This document shows, one piece after another, positions 5,343-6,250 of a stretch of 6,250 nt of DNA. This DNA comes from Euryarchaeota archaeon UBA250 (GTDB taxonomy: Archaea; Thermoplasmatota; Poseidoniia; Poseidoniales; Thalassarchaeaceae): NCBI GenBank assembly GCA_002504845.1, contig DATW01000042.1, positions 11,390 to 17,639 on the forward strand. The letters are read 5' to 3'. The position numbers and the translations under genes were made by a program. Under the pieces are notes generated by a model that saw only the letters and a program-made list of their open reading frames with translations, was not told the DNA's origin and did no database searches. The stretch's first letter is position 1; every line of letters starts with the position of its first letter.

Positions 5343-6250
5343 GTGTCGTCCGACTCCGGTGCCGATCTTAGCCGCCGACTCATGTCGAAGGGACTCCTCA
5401 TCAAGCGCTCAGCGATGCCTCTGGTAGAGTCAGCACCGGATCTCGATCTGCTCATCGAAAGAGCTGTTGAAAACTCGATCCGATTATTGGATGACGCTAC
5501 TGTAAGGAGACTCATCGAAATGGATTCAAGGGAACCGATTTCAAACTCTGAAGAATCCCTTAGTACTGCAGTCGACGCAAGATTGCCCCCGCCTTCCGAT
5601 GCGCACGAAACTCCTCGGAACGAACCAGGCCGCGTCATAGCGCCAATCAAACCGAACGAGATCGCCCCACCCCCTAGGCCCCACGGCCTGGATCACTATT
5701 CGCTCCAAGATTTCCCGCTACAAGCCAAAGATGTCGATGCTGAGATCGATATCCATTTCGACATAACGGGCAACTCTGTTACCGAGGGCAGACTAATCGA
5801 TATGCAATCATGTTTCATGGACAGACTATCCAAAATTCGAAAGATGATCATCGAATCGAGCACACCGAGATTGCCTAGGAGGCCAATCCGGATATCGGAA
5901 GCATGGGCGGAGAGGAAATCAAGAAACTCCTCGGCCACGGAGGTCACCCTGATTGGACTCGTCGAATTCAAGAGATTTGGAAAGAATGGAGATATCCAAT
6001 TTGCCATTGAAGACGAGTCAGGCTCGGTTGAATGCGTACTTTACTCAAAACCAGAATGGGAAAAACCAGAATACAAATATCACCCTGTAAAAGATGGCCT
6101 TCTGGACGACGACGTTCTCGGAGTGACTGGATATTTCACGGAGAGCGGTCGTTTGAGGGCGACCGACTTACACCGTCCCAGCCTAGAACATCATGAGAAG
6201 GCAAGGGCAGGATCGCATGCAGCCGTCTCAGTGGCATTCCTTTCAGATAT
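5343..6250 (+). CDS. polB: DNA polymerase D small subunit DP1 (3'-5' exonuclease subunit), cut by window edge
   Basis: DP1 pairs with the large catalytic subunit DP2 to form the archaeal replicative polymerase D and supplies the proofreading Mre11-like nuclease. The frame is open for 302 codons to the edge. Parts seen: an N-terminal helical region (DLSRRLMSKGLLI, 8-20, to about 60); a Pro-rich variable linker (about 62-115); the DP1 hallmark DITGNSVTEGRL (140-151); an OB fold (about 199-278, with VTLIGLVEFKRFG and FAIEDESGSVECVLY); and the start of the phosphoesterase domain (VSVAFLSD, 295-302), whose Asp302 is the first metal ligand. About 180 or more C-terminal residues lie outside the window. 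Start: an in-frame TAA at 5328-5330 limits the gene. GTG 5343 is preferred because it keeps the whole first helix; ATG 5382 would begin inside it. The large subunit gene is not in the window. Confidence 0.9.
   Translation, partial: MSSDSGADLSRRLMSKGLLIKRSAMPLVESAPDLDLLIERAVENSIRLLDDATVRRLIEMDSREPISNSEESLSTAVDARLPPPSDAHETPRNEPGRVIAPIKPNEIAPPPRPHGLDHYSLQDFPLQAKDVDAEIDIHFDITGNSVTEGRLIDMQSCFMDRLSKIRKMIIESSTPRLPRRPIRISEAWAERKSRNSSATEVTLIGLVEFKRFGKNGDIQFAIEDESGSVECVLYSKPEWEKPEYKYHPVKDGLLDDDVLGVTGYFTESGRLRATDLHRPSLEHHEKARAGSHAAVSVAFLSD

Noticed and set aside
5327..5650. Minus-strand open frame of 107 codons
   Set aside because: It is antisense to the N-terminal part of DP1 and has no family features.
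5696..6007. Minus-strand open frame of 103 codons
   Set aside because: It is antisense to the DITGNS and OB-fold parts of DP1, which are clearly coding on the plus strand.
1..6250. CRISPR arrays, insertion sequences, rRNA or riboswitches
   Set aside because: No spaced direct repeats, transposase frames, terminal inverted repeats of element type, or recognisable structured RNA other than the tRNA were seen on either strand.

Overview
The window most likely comes from a euryarchaeon, and a mesophilic marine lineage such as Marine Group II (Poseidoniales) or a relative is a reasonable guess. The strongest evidence is the partial gene at the right edge. It reads as the small subunit (DP1) of the archaea-specific DNA polymerase D, with an OB fold leading into the first calcineurin-like phosphoesterase motif. 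AT-rich TATA-like words at about the archaeal promoter distance, sparse Shine-Dalgarno signals, several GTG starts and acidic proteins fit this. Other genes look bacterial in type (a class II CCA-adding enzyme, an acyl-CoA dehydrogenase), as is common in genomes with much lateral acquisition. The lineage is an inference; no marker in the window fixes it.

Layout: a partial acyl-CoA dehydrogenase on the minus strand (1-1079) diverges from a glycine-cleavage-H-like gene on the plus strand (1175-1699). That gene runs tail-to-tail, with no spacer, into a class II tRNA nucleotidyltransferase on the minus strand (1700-2932). The nucleotidyltransferase diverges from a short ParB/Srx-fold gene resembling the free serine kinase SerK (2989-3414). 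This in turn overlaps tail-to-tail by 18 bp with a HEAT-repeat gene on the minus strand (3397-4413). The right third is all plus strand: a tRNA-Val(UAC) gene with encoded CCA (4494-4569), a CinA C-terminal-domain/NMN deamidase gene with a charged tail (4605-5273), and polD small subunit (5343 to beyond the edge). Coding density is high; the largest gap between genes is about 95 bp, and no stretch over 300 bases lacks a gene.

The genes do not form one pathway. They cover fatty or branched-chain acyl-CoA oxidation, tRNA 3'-end repair, pyridine-nucleotide salvage, possible phosphoserine formation and DNA replication, in short single-gene or two-gene units with strand switches. No CRISPR array, insertion sequence, rRNA or clear defence cassette is visible. 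The points most worth a second look are the H-like protein lacking the lipoyl lysine, the minimal SerK-like protein, and the bacterial-type CCA enzyme beside an archaeal replication gene.
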